Shown piece by piece: positions 28,953-38,212 of a DNA stretch of 64,000 bases. The stretch is from an uncultured Clostridia bacterium (GTDB taxonomy: Bacteria; Bacillota; Clostridia; TANB77; CAG-508). The stretch covers positions 1 to 64,000 of the forward strand of contig CALXFH010000001.1 in the NCBI GenBank assembly GCA_944387555.1. Reading direction: 5' to 3'. The number at the start of each line of letters is the position of its first letter. The stretch's first letter is position 1. The position numbers and the translations under genes were made by a program. The notes under the pieces are model-generated. The model saw only the letters and a program-made list of their open reading frames with translations, was not told where the DNA came from and made no database searches.

Positions 28953-30023
28953 CTATTCTAATGCATCTAAGCCTATTTCTACTGCTTTTTCTAATATATC
29001 TTTCTTTTCTAAATCTTCTTCATTTTTTAATTTTTCTAACATTTCTTTAACAAATAATCCTCTTAATGTACTCTCATTTGCTATTTTTTCCAAATCTCTT
29101 GCGATTTTTGTTTCATCTTTTATTTTTATAATTCTGTCATTTTGAACATATTTAAAAATATCATATTTGTCTATTTCAAAATTTCTTCCACCTGTAAGTA
29201 TTATTTCTACATATTCATTTGAATTAATATTTAACCCATTTATAGTTTCAATTAATTCCTCTTTTGACCCTAAGTTATCCACATTTAATTCTCTTACTGT
29301 GAATTCTTCATCATCTAATGGTACAAATTCTATTTTTAAATCTTCACTAAGATTGCCTACTATCATCCCATGTTTTCCAAGTTCATCAAAACCTAAAGAT
29401 ACAGTAGAACCTGGATATACTATTTTTTGATTTTCATAATCTGGTTTATGAATATGACCTAATGCAACATAATCAAAACCTTTTTCTAATAACATCTTTT
29501 TAGATATAGGATTATATGGCTTATCATCTTTTTTTGCTCCATCTAAATTTCCGTGTATTACTAAAATATTTGGTTTTCCATTTTGCTCTACAATAAAATC
29601 TTCAATTCCAGAATTATTACAATAAAATTCATCAAAACTATAACCATAAATATTACACTCTGGTTCTTCTACTTTCTCTATAAATGAGTCAAATATTCTC
29701 ACATTAGGATTCCAATTAAATTTATTGTAATATGAGTTTTTTACTTTTGGGTCGTGATTTCCTGCTGCTATAAATATTTTAGTTTCTGGTATTTCCTTAA
29801 ATAAGTTATTTATATATTCTATAGTTGATTGTTTTATATATTTATGCTCATATAAGTCTCCTGATATAAATAAATACTCTATACCATTTTGTTTTATATA
29901 TTCTATTATTTTCTTAAATACTTTTCTTTGTTCTAATCTTCTTAAATCTCCCATTATATCTTTATCTGATAAATTAGAAAACGCACTATCAAAGTGCATA
30001 TCTGCAATATGAACAAATTTCAT
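28953..30023 (-). CDS. YhaO/SbcD-like DNA repair exonuclease
   Basis: 356 residues from the ATG at 30023, which has AGAGGTG upstream; a longer open frame adds an unrelated N terminus. Metallophosphoesterase motifs run in order: HIADMHFDSAF, SGDLYEH, AAGNHDP, IHGNLDG and LGHIHKP. This is the Mre11/SbcD nuclease fold. The paired YhaN-like ATPase follows at once. The substrate is probably DNA ends, by analogy with SbcCD. Confidence 0.87.
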   Translation of the reverse strand: MKFVHIADMHFDSAFSNLSDKDIMGDLRRLEQRKVFKKIIEYIKQNGIEYLFISGDLYEHKYIKQSTIEYINNLFKEIPETKIFIAAGNHDPKVKNSYYNKFNWNPNVRIFDSFIEKVEEPECNIYGYSFDEFYCNNSGIEDFIVEQNGKPNILVIHGNLDGAKKDDKPYNPISKKMLLEKGFDYVALGHIHKPDYENQKIVYPGSTVSLGFDELGKHGMIVGNLSEDLKIEFVPLDDEEFTVRELNVDNLGSKEELIETINGLNINSNEYVEIILTGGRNFEIDKYDIFKYVQNDRIIKIKDETKIARDLEKIANESTLRGLFVKEMLEKLKNEEDLEKKDILEKAVEIGLDALE

Positions 30024-30102
30024 CTTTACACCTCTTTTTTCTACTTTCTTATATCTTATATCACATCGAACATATTTTTGCAAGCTTTTCTCTAAAAAAA
30101 AT

Positions 30103-30132
30103 AAAAGACCTATATTAAATATAGACCTTTTA
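30103..30132 (-). terminator. Terminator of the first prepilin-like gene
   Basis: Imperfect arms AAAAGACCTATAT / ATATAGACCTTTT just after the stop of the prepilin-like gene. Confidence 0.55.
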
Positions 30133-30138
30133 TCCTCT

Positions 30139-31515
30139 TTACTCCCAATAAAGAACTGGATATCCATTATTTTTTCCACTACTAAATTTCCACATTCCAC
30201 TATTATCTTGATTTAATAAATCTAAAAACTCTTGACTTTTCATTTGGCTACTTTCCTTTACTTCACCATCTTCTGATATTTTTGTATTTATATTAGATGA
30301 ACTAATTAGATTTTCTAAATAATAACAGTTATTCAAATCACACTTTTCAGATGATGCATTGTAATTATATCCTACTACACCACCGATTTCTGTTCTAGCC
30401 TCTTCATTGTTTATATTTGATACTTTTCCAATAGAATATGCATTTTTAACACTTCCCACATTATTTCTTCCTAAAATTCCTCCTACATAACATACATCAT
30501 CATCTTCAGATTGTTTATCAAATATTTCTGAACTTATACTTCCAGTATTATATACATTTTCTATTATTCCACTCTCTTCATTAACACCACTTATTCCACC
30601 TACTCTATTTTCCTTTATTGAATATTTTGCATATACATCTGCTTCATTACAGCACTCCTTTATTTTTCCACCACTATTTGCACCAACTAATCCTCCTATA
30701 TTGCAAGCCCAATCTAATTTTAAAGTATTAATCTTTCCAGAAACATAACTATTTTGTATTGTTCCCTTATTTCTCCCAACTAATAATGCTGAAGCCGAAT
30801 AAGAATTGCCTCCTTTAATATCCTCATAAATTATTCCATTTCGTATATATAAATTTTCAATACTCCCCATATTATTTGAAAACATTCCAGAAAGGAAATA
30901 ATCATCTTTTTCAATAGTTTTTTCTTGATGAATTTTCATATTATTTACTGAAAAACCTTTTCCATTAAACTCTCCATAAAAACTTTTTTCTTCAATCTCC
31001 GCTATTGTTCCTTCTTCTAATCCTATTGGAATAAATCCACTTGTATTTAACACTTCTTTTAATTTTCCATTATAACCATATTGTGCATAATCTTCACTAT
31101 CTGGATTTACATATGATTTATCAGAATTAAAATCTAGACTTAACCCTAATTCTACATATTGATTTTGATAAGTATTCGTACCTTTTGTTACATTATCAGC
31201 AAATACAACTAAATCTTCTATACTATTTATAACAAAAGGTTCTTGCTGCGTTCCACTTCCTTCAAGTACTCCTGGATTACTATCATCAACTTGTTTTACA
31301 TCTCCAGTTGCTTTATATATAGTGTCTTCATAATTACCTAATAAATTTTCTTCGTTTGCTTGCGCTTGTTCTGTTTCATTTTTTGCTCTTTGTGCTTGGG
31401 TTAGTATTCCATTATTTCCTGTTAACATTGCAATACTTACTCCTGCAAGTATTAATAAAACTATTACAGTAATAACAAGTGCTATAAGTGTAATTCCTCT
31501 TTCATTCTTTCTCAT
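30139..31515 (-). CDS. Prepilin-like surface protein with GLUG-type repeats (module 1)
   Basis: 458 residues. The N terminus is a type IV prepilin-like signal: basic MRKNER, then GITLIALVITVIVLLILAGV, where Ala replaces the usual Glu5 of pilins. After a short helical linker (to about 75) the body holds GLUG-like beta-helix repeats such as GGLVGANSGGKIKECCNEAD, GGISGVNEESGIIENVYNTG and GGILGRNNVGSVKNAYSIG. It is probably cleaved by a prepilin peptidase and displayed on the surface. The first 50 residues closely match two other genes in this window (39699 and 44960). A small XRE regulator gene is divergent from it. Confidence 0.8.
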   Translation of the reverse strand: MRKNERGITLIALVITVIVLLILAGVSIAMLTGNNGILTQAQRAKNETEQAQANEENLLGNYEDTIYKATGDVKQVDDSNPGVLEGSGTQQEPFVINSIEDLVVFADNVTKGTNTYQNQYVELGLSLDFNSDKSYVNPDSEDYAQYGYNGKLKEVLNTSGFIPIGLEEGTIAEIEEKSFYGEFNGKGFSVNNMKIHQEKTIEKDDYFLSGMFSNNMGSIENLYIRNGIIYEDIKGGNSYSASALLVGRNKGTIQNSYVSGKINTLKLDWACNIGGLVGANSGGKIKECCNEADVYAKYSIKENRVGGISGVNEESGIIENVYNTGSISSEIFDKQSEDDDVCYVGGILGRNNVGSVKNAYSIGKVSNINNEEARTEIGGVVGYNYNASSEKCDLNNCYYLENLISSSNINTKISEDGEVKESSQMKSQEFLDLLNQDNSGMWKFSSGKNNGYPVLYWE

Positions 31516-31573
31516 ATCTTTCCTCTCCTTCTCTCTTGTATAAGTTCATAATATTATAATTAATTTCAAAACT

Positions 31574-31619
31574 ATTTTATCTAAATTTTTATTGACTGTC
31601 AAGTACTACTTTATAGTAT
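31574..31619. promoter_or_regulatory. Overlapping divergent promoters with palindromic operator, module 1
   Basis: On the minus strand TTGACA (31597-31602), 17 bp, TAAAAT (31574-31579) faces the prepilin-like gene. On the plus strand TTGACT (31592-31597), 16 bp, TAGTAT (31614-31619) faces the XRE gene. The two -35 boxes overlap within the 11-bp palindrome TTGACTGTCAA (31592-31602). A second inverted repeat, TACTA / TAGTA (31604-31618), overlaps the XRE -10 box. The layout would let one regulator bound here control both genes. Confidence 0.6.
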
Positions 31620-31675
31620 GTTATTTTTTAAAACTGTCTATATTATGATTATTTTATAAAAAGAGGTGTATATAT

Positions 31676-31939
31676 ATGAAAAAAGAAAATATTAAGCCTA
31701 TTGTTTATGAAATACAATATGGAAAAATAATCGTAAAATTAGACGAAATTATGAAAAGATTAGATGTATCTAATTATGAATTAAATAGTAAAGCAAATAT
31801 AAAATTCCAAACAATTCAAAATTTAAGAATTAATAAATCTTCAAGAATTGATTTCGAAGTCCTTGCAAAACTTTGTTATTCACTTGATTGTAAAGTAGAA
31901 GATATACTAGAATATGTGCCAAATAATGATGCCGAATAA
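31676..31939 (+). CDS. Small XRE-family (Cro/CI-type) DNA-binding protein (module 1)
   Basis: 87 residues. The helix-turn-helix region spans about 20-75: LDEIMKRLDVSNYELNSKAN, then TIQNLRINKSSRIDFEVLAK and a C-terminal SLDCKVEDILEYV, typical of Cro/CI proteins. AGAGGTG precedes the ATG. It is divergent from the prepilin-like gene, with overlapping promoters, so it is a likely local regulator of that gene and of itself. Confidence 0.8.
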   Translation: MKKENIKPIVYEIQYGKIIVKLDEIMKRLDVSNYELNSKANIKFQTIQNLRINKSSRIDFEVLAKLCYSLDCKVEDILEYVPNNDAE

Positions 31940-32017
31940 TTTATACAGTCCTTTGATTTTTATATTATAAAGTTCTTTAAATTTCTTTGTACTTTGTAGA
32001 TTTAAAAGAAAAATATA

Positions 32018-32105
32018 AGCAAGTTTTTAGATTAGGCAGCTTTACGTAGGGAAATTAAGGGTAGTAAAACTGACGGTAAGCGAAGCTTAAATCTAAAAAC
32101 TTGCT
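32018..32105. other. Large hairpin with perfect 16-bp arms, possible structured RNA
   Basis: AGCAAGTTTTTAGATT at 32018-32033 is perfectly repeated in reverse complement at 32090-32105. The 56-nt interior is less AT-rich than its surroundings (AGGCAGCTTTACGTAGGG...GACGGTAAGCGAAGCTT) and can form further pairs. It lies after the XRE gene and before a terminator-like hairpin, so it could be the end of an XRE 3' UTR or a separate small RNA. I cannot match it to a known RNA family. Confidence 0.45.
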
Positions 32106-32124
32106 CCAAATCCCTGTTAAATAG

Positions 32125-32163
32125 AAAAAAGTTAGAAAATAATTAATATTTCCTAACTTTTAT
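32125..32163 (+). terminator. Terminator-like hairpin after module 1
   Basis: Arms AAAAGTTAG / CTAACTTTT around an AT-rich loop, followed by TATTTTTT. It probably ends the XRE or structured-RNA transcript. Confidence 0.6.
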
Positions 32164-32168
32164 TTTTT

Positions 32169-32200
32169 GCTGTTTTTTGACCCCGTCCCAGAAAACAACA
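32169..32200. repeat. Dispersed CCCCGTCCC-loop hairpin, copy 1
   Basis: GCTGTTTTTT, then GACCCCGTCCCA, then GAAAACAACA. It shares sequence and loop with copies at 44881, 46991 and 55766, but its right arm is degenerate. It lies between convergent genes, 6 bp from the VirD4 stop. Confidence 0.7.
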
Positions 32201-32205
32201 TTTTA

Positions 32206-34309
32206 TTATTCATCATCAATTGGTCCAAATAATTCATCAAATTTAGCTTCTAATTCTTTTTGTAAATCATATTCGTCCTCTTCTTCACTTTCTTGCGGTA
32301 ATATTGGTGCATTGTTAAAGTCTTCTAAATCTAATGTTTGTATTTCTTCTTTTTTATTTTCTTTATTAGCTTTATTTGATATTTCATTTATTGGTTTTAA
32401 TTCTTCTATATCATTGTTTAAATTTTTATTTTTTACTGCTTGCTTTACTTCTTTTCTTGGCTCTTCTTGTTTTACTTCTGGTTCATCATCAAATAAATCA
32501 TCTAAAGACTCTATTTTTAAGTCTTGTTTTTTATTTTTATCTTCGTCATTTTCTTCTACATAAGGGTTATAAGGATTATATTTTCTCCAAGTTCCTCTAT
32601 CTATTTCACCAATATCATTGTGGCTTATTTCTGTTCTTGCTAATTCTTTAGCCATTGAATGTTTAAAGTAATAATATTTTTGTGCCTTTACTGGTTTTAT
32701 ACCTTTTTCAAATATGATACATAGATCATTATCTAATCTACGAAGTTCATCTGGTGTCATTAATGCTCTTGCCATTACTTGGTCTGATACTGATTTTCCT
32801 GTTTTCCAGTTTTGTCTATCTCTATTTATTGATACACTATCTCTTTCAATTGTTTTTTCTCCTAATGCTTTAGAGAAGTATTCTACTGTTTTATATGAGT
32901 TACTTCCTAAGAATACGTGTGTATCACAGTTACCCATTATTGTTTCATATGATTTTTCATAAACTGCCTCTAACTGGTCAACATTTTGTAATATTACACT
33001 AAATGATATTCCTCTACTTCTTGATGTAGAAATCTTTTTATCAAAATCTGGTATTTTACCTATGTTTGCAAACTCATCTAGAATAAAGAATGTTTTTTCT
33101 TTTAATTGTCCACCATTTAAGTCTGCATAATCATATAATTGTTGTATCATTTGAGAAAAGAATATTGTAAGTAAGAAGTCATAAGCTGTATGCGTATCTG
33201 ATGATATAACATATACTGCTGTTTTCTTATTTCCTATCTCTTCAAAATCTATTGTATCTGTTGATGTTAATTCTGCTATTTCTTTTGAGTCAAATTTACC
33301 TAGCTTAGATTGTAATGAACTTAGAATTGAACCATATGTTTTTTCTGGTGCTATTTCTATAGATTTATAGTTCATTCTTGCTGGATGGTCATATGGAAGT
33401 TGACTCATTAGCTCTGAAAGTAAGTTACTTCCACCTTTATTATTTGCTGCTCTTACTAGTTCTGCACAGCTTGCTAAGTTTTGTTCTTCTTCTGGTCTTG
33501 TTGCTATTAAATAATATATTAATGATTTTAATAATAGTTCTGCCATATCATCCCAATATGGGTCAGAACTTGAACCTTCTGATTGTTGTCCTTTTACTAC
33601 TGTATTTGCAATTACGTCTACATCTAATTCTGATGAAATATGCATTAAAGGGTTATATCCATCACTATATTGTGGTCTTACTAAGTTTAATACTTTAATA
33701 TCATATCCTTTTGATTTTAAATAACCTGCTGTTCTATCATAAAGTTCTCCTTTAGGGTCTGTAAATACATAAGAACCTAAACATTGATATGCATTTGGTA
33801 TTGAATATGATGCAGATTTACCAGAACCTGAACCGTCCAACTACCAAAACATTTATATTACCTCTTTTATCAAGTGGTAAATAATTATCTTCTGCAAGTA
33901 TTATTCCTTTATTTTTACTTAAAATTGTATATTGCTCTCCTCTTTGACTCCAATCACTAGAACCATGTTCTATATCAGAATATTCATTCTTAGGAGCTGA
34001 CCTTACAAAACCTATAAAGAAAAATACTGTATAGAAAATAGTTACAACTAATAATGTTGATATATAATTTCCTATTGCTCCATTTGAAAATAAATTTCCA
34101 AATGTTCCAAAAGGATTAATTATTGATGTTCCAAATGTTTCCAAAAAAATTGCTAAATCAAATTTGCCATCTAGTCCTGCAACATGTGCACTATAACTAA
34201 ATGGCGAAACAAGTAATATAGCAATTACTACCCATAGTATTGCATATATTACAAAATATTTTCTATTTCTTCTAATAGCTCCTTCTAATTTGTAATTCAT
34301 ATTATACAC
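32206..34309 (-). CDS. VirD4/TraG-type coupling ATPase, interrupted by a +1 frame change at a CGG codon in Walker A
   Basis: Two frames together encode about 700 residues. The N-terminal part (33836-34309) has two or three membrane helices and ends NINVLVVG. The C-terminal part begins GSGSGKSASYS and continues through TDPKGELYD, PYWDDMAELLLKSLIYYLI, FFILDEFANIGKIPDF (Walker B) and ILQNVDQLEAVY. Reading GGA CGG TTC in the first frame leads to a stop five codons later. Skipping the C of CGG gives GGA-GGT-TCA, i.e. VVGGSGSGKS, the exact family Walker A. The family couples DNA substrates to type IV secretion. No relaxase or other secretion gene is visible nearby. The tail is acidic and Lys/Glu/Asn-rich. 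Confidence 0.85.
33833..33835 (-). other. Putative +1 frameshift site at CGG in the VirD4-like gene
   Basis: Coding-strand context is GTT GGA CGG TTC in the initial frame, then C-GGT TCA GGT after a one-base forward shift. The shift completes an otherwise broken P-loop. Confidence 0.75.
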
Positions 34310-34322
34310 CTACTCTTTTGTT

Positions 34323-34580
34323 TTATCTAGATTCTCCATCTCTTGATTTTGGTTTTCCACCATCTTCTGCTTTTATAGTCATTCCTTCTGCTAGTTCAGT
34401 GCTTAACACTTCTCTTCTAACATAATTTGGTGTAACTGTCTTAGCATTTTCCTTAGTTGCTTTTTCTTCATCACCTTTAAAAATTTGTTGCATTTCAACA
34501 CCATTAATTGTAAAAGTATCATTTACTCCTGCTGGTCCTTCAATATAATCTTTCTTTTCCGTCATTTTTTTATCTGACAT
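34323..34580 (-). CDS. Small hydrophilic protein upstream of the VirD4-like gene, unknown
   Basis: 85 residues, no membrane helix, rich in Lys/Glu/Asp with a basic C-terminal KPKSRDGESR. I do not recognise a family. GGAGG-like sequence precedes the ATG. It lies 12 bp after the 171-residue gene and 13 bp before the VirD4-like gene, so the three probably form one transcript. It might be an accessory or substrate protein of the coupling ATPase, but that is inference from position only. Confidence 0.65.
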   Translation of the reverse strand: MSDKKMTEKKDYIEGPAGVNDTFTINGVEMQQIFKGDEEKATKENAKTVTPNYVRREVLSTELAEGMTIKAEDGGKPKSRDGESR

Positions 34581-34592
34581 TGCTTTTCCTCC

Positions 34593-35108
34593 CTATTTCT
34601 CTCTTATCTCGAATGCGAAATAAGATTTATATGGTTTTAATTTACATTTTCCTTTTACTTCATTTGTTTTTTCATCAAAATAAAGCATTGGCTTTACTTC
34701 TTCTGTTGTTTCCGGGTCTATAATTGATATTGGTCTTTTTAAGTTTGGTGTATATTGGAATTCCTTATATTCCACTGGCTTATCTGAATAAATTGTGTCA
34801 AACTTAAATGGAGTTGGCTTTTTTGTTATTTTAACTTCATCGCCTATTAAGACACCATTATTAATAACTACTTTATCTTCTCCAAATGATAAAATAATTA
34901 ATTGATTCCCATCTTTTTGTGGATTTTCCACATAGAATGTCTTTTTATTATATTTACCTACTATTTCTTCTGTAAAATCAAGTCTTTCTACTGTATATTT
35001 AGGATATTGATCCCAGTACTCTTTTTTTGTTTTATTTACTTGATATATTACAGTTTTGATACCCTCTGGATCTGTTATACTAAAATGTTTTCCTTGTATA
35101 GCGTCCAT
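34593..35108 (-). CDS. Soluble protein of unknown function, first gene of the VirD4-like operon
   Basis: 171 residues, predicted all-beta, no signal peptide or membrane helix. Recognisable features are only compositional: many Lys/Glu/Tyr and Pro, with segments such as FYVENPQKDG and DPETTEEVKPMLYFDE. The ATG at 35108 follows AGGTGTAAAAG. It leads the operon with the 85-residue protein and the VirD4-like ATPase, so a related role is possible. I do not assign a function. Confidence 0.65.
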   Translation of the reverse strand: MDAIQGKHFSITDPEGIKTVIYQVNKTKKEYWDQYPKYTVERLDFTEEIVGKYNKKTFYVENPQKDGNQLIILSFGEDKVVINNGVLIGDEVKITKKPTPFKFDTIYSDKPVEYKEFQYTPNLKRPISIIDPETTEEVKPMLYFDEKTNEVKGKCKLKPYKSYFAFEIREK

Positions 35109-35222
35109 CTTTTACACCTCACTCCTATGTTCTAATCCATAGCTCGTCTTTTGTTAACACTATATTAATTATAGCGAAAAATCAAGCTTTTGTCAATATA
35201 AAATTTATGTAAAGTCCGTTTT

Positions 35223-36092
35223 TTAAGCTCTTGGATTAAATTTTGATATTTTACTAAGTTCTTGATATATGTTTTTTTCCTCTTTACTTAAATGTTTTGG
35301 TACTACTACTTTTACCTCTGCTACTAAGTCTCCTCTAGTATCTTTGCTCGCATAATATCCTTTATTTGGTATTCGTATCTTTTCTCCACTTTGTATTCCT
35401 TCTGGTACATATACATTAGTTTCATCATCTATAGTTTTAACTGTAGTTCTTGTTCCTAAAGCTGCTTCCCAAGGAGTTAAAAGTAAATCTGTATATAAAT
35501 CATATCCCTCTAATTTAAAATTATTATCATCTTCAATATTTATTTTAATTAATAAATCTCCGCTTTTTCCACCATTTTCTCCTGGTTTTCCTTGACCTAT
35601 TAATCTTATCTTTTCACCGTTACGAATTCCTTTTGGTATTTTTACAGTATACGTTTTTGAGTTTCCGTCCACATCTTTTAAAGCTATTTGCTTATCTAAT
35701 CCATAAAAAGCATCATAAATACTTACATTAATTTCTGTTTCTATATTTTCTCCTTTTACTGGATTTCTTTTAGGTTTTTCTTCTTTATTTTCATTATCTA
35801 TATTTCCTAAAAATATACTAAATATAGCACCTTTTTGTGATTTATCAAATGCTTTTGGGCCTTTACCAAATTTTGAATTCCACATTCTATCATATTTTCT
35901 TTTTGATGCAGGTACTGATAATACCTTATAAGCTTCATTTATATCTTTTATCTTTTCTTCTGCTAAGCTATCACCTACATTTAAATCTGGATGATATTTT
36001 TTAGCAGCCTGTCTATATGCTTGCCTTATTTCATCTATTGAAACATGGCTTGTTTCTAAATTTAATATTTTGTAATAATTTTTAACGACCAT
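35223..36092 (-). CDS. J-domain co-chaperone lacking the zinc finger (CbpA-like)
   Basis: 289 residues. An N-terminal J domain (about 4-68) carries HPD in AKKYHPDLNVGD, followed by a short Gly/Lys linker and two DnaJ C-terminal substrate-binding beta domains (VKIPKGIRNGEKIRLIGQG; VYVPEGIQSGEKIRIPNKGY). The CxxCxGxG zinc repeats of classical DnaJ are absent, so it is a type B (CbpA-like) protein. It stimulates a DnaK-type Hsp70. It is not next to dnaK or grpE here and appears monocistronic. Confidence 0.88.
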   Translation of the reverse strand: MVVKNYYKILNLETSHVSIDEIRQAYRQAAKKYHPDLNVGDSLAEEKIKDINEAYKVLSVPASKRKYDRMWNSKFGKGPKAFDKSQKGAIFSIFLGNIDNENKEEKPKRNPVKGENIETEINVSIYDAFYGLDKQIALKDVDGNSKTYTVKIPKGIRNGEKIRLIGQGKPGENGGKSGDLLIKINIEDDNNFKLEGYDLYTDLLLTPWEAALGTRTTVKTIDDETNVYVPEGIQSGEKIRIPNKGYYASKDTRGDLVAEVKVVVPKHLSKEEKNIYQELSKISKFNPRA

Positions 36093-36152
36093 TTTTTCTA
36101 CATCCTCCCAATAATTTGGTAAGCTTATTTTATCACATAATAATACAAAAAT

Positions 36153-36542
36153 CTATACATTTTTTTGATTTTCCATTTGTCTTTTTATCCATGTCATAAT
36201 TACTTCTACAATATAATCTTTTTGTTCTTTTGATAATTCTATGTTTTTAGGTATTTTGTGCCATTTATATAGACATCCTCTACAACAACAAGCTGTTGCA
36301 TGCTGTGCAGTAAAAACTGGATGACCTCTCATTGGCGTTTGTTTTCCGTCATTTCTAGGAAATGCTGGTGCTAATCTTTTTTCTATAAAATCTCTTGCAT
36401 GTTCTTCTATAACATTTATTCCTTTTTCTCTTACATATTCCTTATCTTTTTCTTTTAAATAAAACTTGCTTCTAAAATTTGATTTAGATAACCTTTCTAA
36501 AACTCTTTCTACTCTTTGATTTTGCAAAATAGTCATCTCCAC
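36153..36542 (-). CDS. DUF4186 family protein
   Basis: 129 residues with the conserved Cys/His cluster HPVFTAQHATACCCRGCLYK then WHKIP, which could bind a metal. The start MEMTILQNQRVERVLERLSK fits the family. The function is unknown. It follows the nitroreductase gene by 21 bp on the same strand, suggesting co-transcription. Confidence 0.8.
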   Translation of the reverse strand: MEMTILQNQRVERVLERLSKSNFRSKFYLKEKDKEYVREKGINVIEEHARDFIEKRLAPAFPRNDGKQTPMRGHPVFTAQHATACCCRGCLYKWHKIPKNIELSKEQKDYIVEVIMTWIKRQMENQKNV

Positions 36543-36563
36543 AAATATCTATTAAAGTATTTT

Positions 36564-37088
36564 TTAATCAATATAGTACGCATAATTAGCTTTTCTAGGC
36601 TCTAATTTTCCTTCTTCATCTTTATAACCTAAAATACAATTACCAATTCCTTCATATTCATCTGGATTTATTCCTAAAGATTTTAAAATCTCTCTTCCTT
36701 CCTCTGTCTCAAATTCTTCTTTTGCTCTATGTATCCAGCAACTTCCTATTCCTAAAGAATTTGCAGCAAGCATTAAGTTCTCCATTACTAAACTTCCATC
36801 ATAAATATGTGTTGGTACATCTTTTTTAGCTAACACTACTAAAACAACTGGTGCACCATAAAAAGGATCTGTATTTTCTCCCATTATTTTTGCATTTAGT
36901 TTTGATAATCTGTCTCTTACATCTTTATTTGTTATAGCAATTATAATACTTGACTGTTTTCCCATTCCACTTGGTGCATATGTTCCCGCTTCTACTATTT
37001 TTTCTATTATTTCTTTTGGTACCATATCTTCCTTATATTTTCTTATACTTCTTCTTTCCTCAATATTTTTAATAACTTCATTCATCAT
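36564..37088 (-). CDS. Nitroreductase family protein
   Basis: 174 residues. The FMN-binding signature RRSIRKYKEDMVPKEIIEKI is at the N terminus, followed by AGTYAPSGMGKQ and GIGSCWIHRAKEEF then the C-terminal LGY. These flavoenzymes reduce nitro compounds, quinones or flavins with NAD(P)H; the natural substrate is unknown. GGAGG lies before the ATG. Confidence 0.87.
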   Translation of the reverse strand: MMNEVIKNIEERRSIRKYKEDMVPKEIIEKIVEAGTYAPSGMGKQSSIIIAITNKDVRDRLSKLNAKIMGENTDPFYGAPVVLVVLAKKDVPTHIYDGSLVMENLMLAANSLGIGSCWIHRAKEEFETEEGREILKSLGINPDEYEGIGNCILGYKDEEGKLEPRKANYAYYID

Positions 37089-37140
37089 AAAAACCTCCTT
37101 AAAAATAAAATAAAAATCATTTTTATATTATCACAAAATA

Positions 37141-37166
37141 AAGAAAAAAGGAAGTTTTAAACTCCC
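37141..37166 (-). terminator. Terminator overlapping the ddl stop
   Basis: On the minus strand GGGAGTTT / AAACTTCC is followed by TTTTTTCTTT. The stop codon of ddl lies inside the stem-loop. Confidence 0.65.
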
Positions 37167-38212
37167 TCTTCTGCTAATTCTATTAATTTTGTTAGCAACT
37201 CTTTATATGGCACTCCACTTGCTTCAAACATTTTAGGATACATACTAATATTTGTAAATCCTGGCATAGTGTTTATTTCATTTATATAAATTTTATTTGT
37301 ACCATTTTCTATAAAGAAATCTACTCTTGATAATCCTTTTCCATCTATTGATTTAAATGCTTTTATTGCTTGTTTTCTAATTTCATTTGACAATTCTTCT
37401 GGAATATCTGCTGGTATTTCTGTTCTAGATTCTTCATTTTTATATTTAGCATCATAACTATAAAATTCATCTGCTGCTTTTATTTCACCAACGCAAGATG
37501 CAATGACTTCTTCATTTCCAAGTACTGCACATTCTACTTCTTTACCATCTATTCCCTGTTCTATTAATACTTTTTTATCAAAAGATGCTGCATATTCTAT
37601 GTTTTCTATAAGTTCCTCTAAAGTATCTGCTTTTCTAACACCTACGCTTGAACCTGAATTAGATGGTTTTACAAACATAGGAAATTTTAAATTTTTAGCT
37701 ATTCTTTTTGCTGCTTCTTCTACTGTTACAACACTTTCATCAAAGTTTTTATCTACATAAATATATTTATCTTTATATTTTCTAACATATTCATAAGGTG
37801 TTTGATTTAGCCCTGCTTTTTCAAATACTATTTTTGTATAAACTTTATCCATTCCTACGCTAGAAGCTAAAACCCTACAACCAACATAAGGTATTTTTAG
37901 TAATTCAAATAGTCCTTGAATAGTTCCATCTTCTCCATATAGTCCATGTAATACTGGAAAGATTACATCTAATTTTTTTAAATATTCTGTTACATTTTCT
38001 ATTTTTGTTATATTTTCTACTTCTGCACCAAATTCTCTTTTTTTACCATCTTCTACATATCTAAACCAATTTCCTTGTTTATCTATGTATATTGGAAATA
38101 CTTCATATTTTTTTCTGTCTATATTACTAAGTATTGACCCTGCTGATACAACAGACACCTCATTTTCTGTTGACATTCCTCCAAATATAATTCCTAATTT
38201 TTTATTTGCCAT
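37157..38212 (-). CDS. ddl: D-alanine--D-alanine ligase
   Basis: 351 residues, ATP-grasp enzyme. Signatures include GGMSTENEVSVVSAG at the N terminus, HGLYGEDGTIQGLFELLKIP, VKPSNSGSSVGVRK, and the metal-binding C terminus INEINTMPGFTNISMYP. It joins two D-Ala residues for the pentapeptide that MurF attaches. The start overlaps the end of murF by 19 bp, so both are co-translated. The start chosen has AAAGGATGG upstream within murF. Confidence 0.93.
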   Translation of the reverse strand: MANKKLGIIFGGMSTENEVSVVSAGSILSNIDRKKYEVFPIYIDKQGNWFRYVEDGKKREFGAEVENITKIENVTEYLKKLDVIFPVLHGLYGEDGTIQGLFELLKIPYVGCRVLASSVGMDKVYTKIVFEKAGLNQTPYEYVRKYKDKYIYVDKNFDESVVTVEEAAKRIAKNLKFPMFVKPSNSGSSVGVRKADTLEELIENIEYAASFDKKVLIEQGIDGKEVECAVLGNEEVIASCVGEIKAADEFYSYDAKYKNEESRTEIPADIPEELSNEIRKQAIKAFKSIDGKGLSRVDFFIENGTNKIYINEINTMPGFTNISMYPKMFEASGVPYKELLTKLIELAEEGV

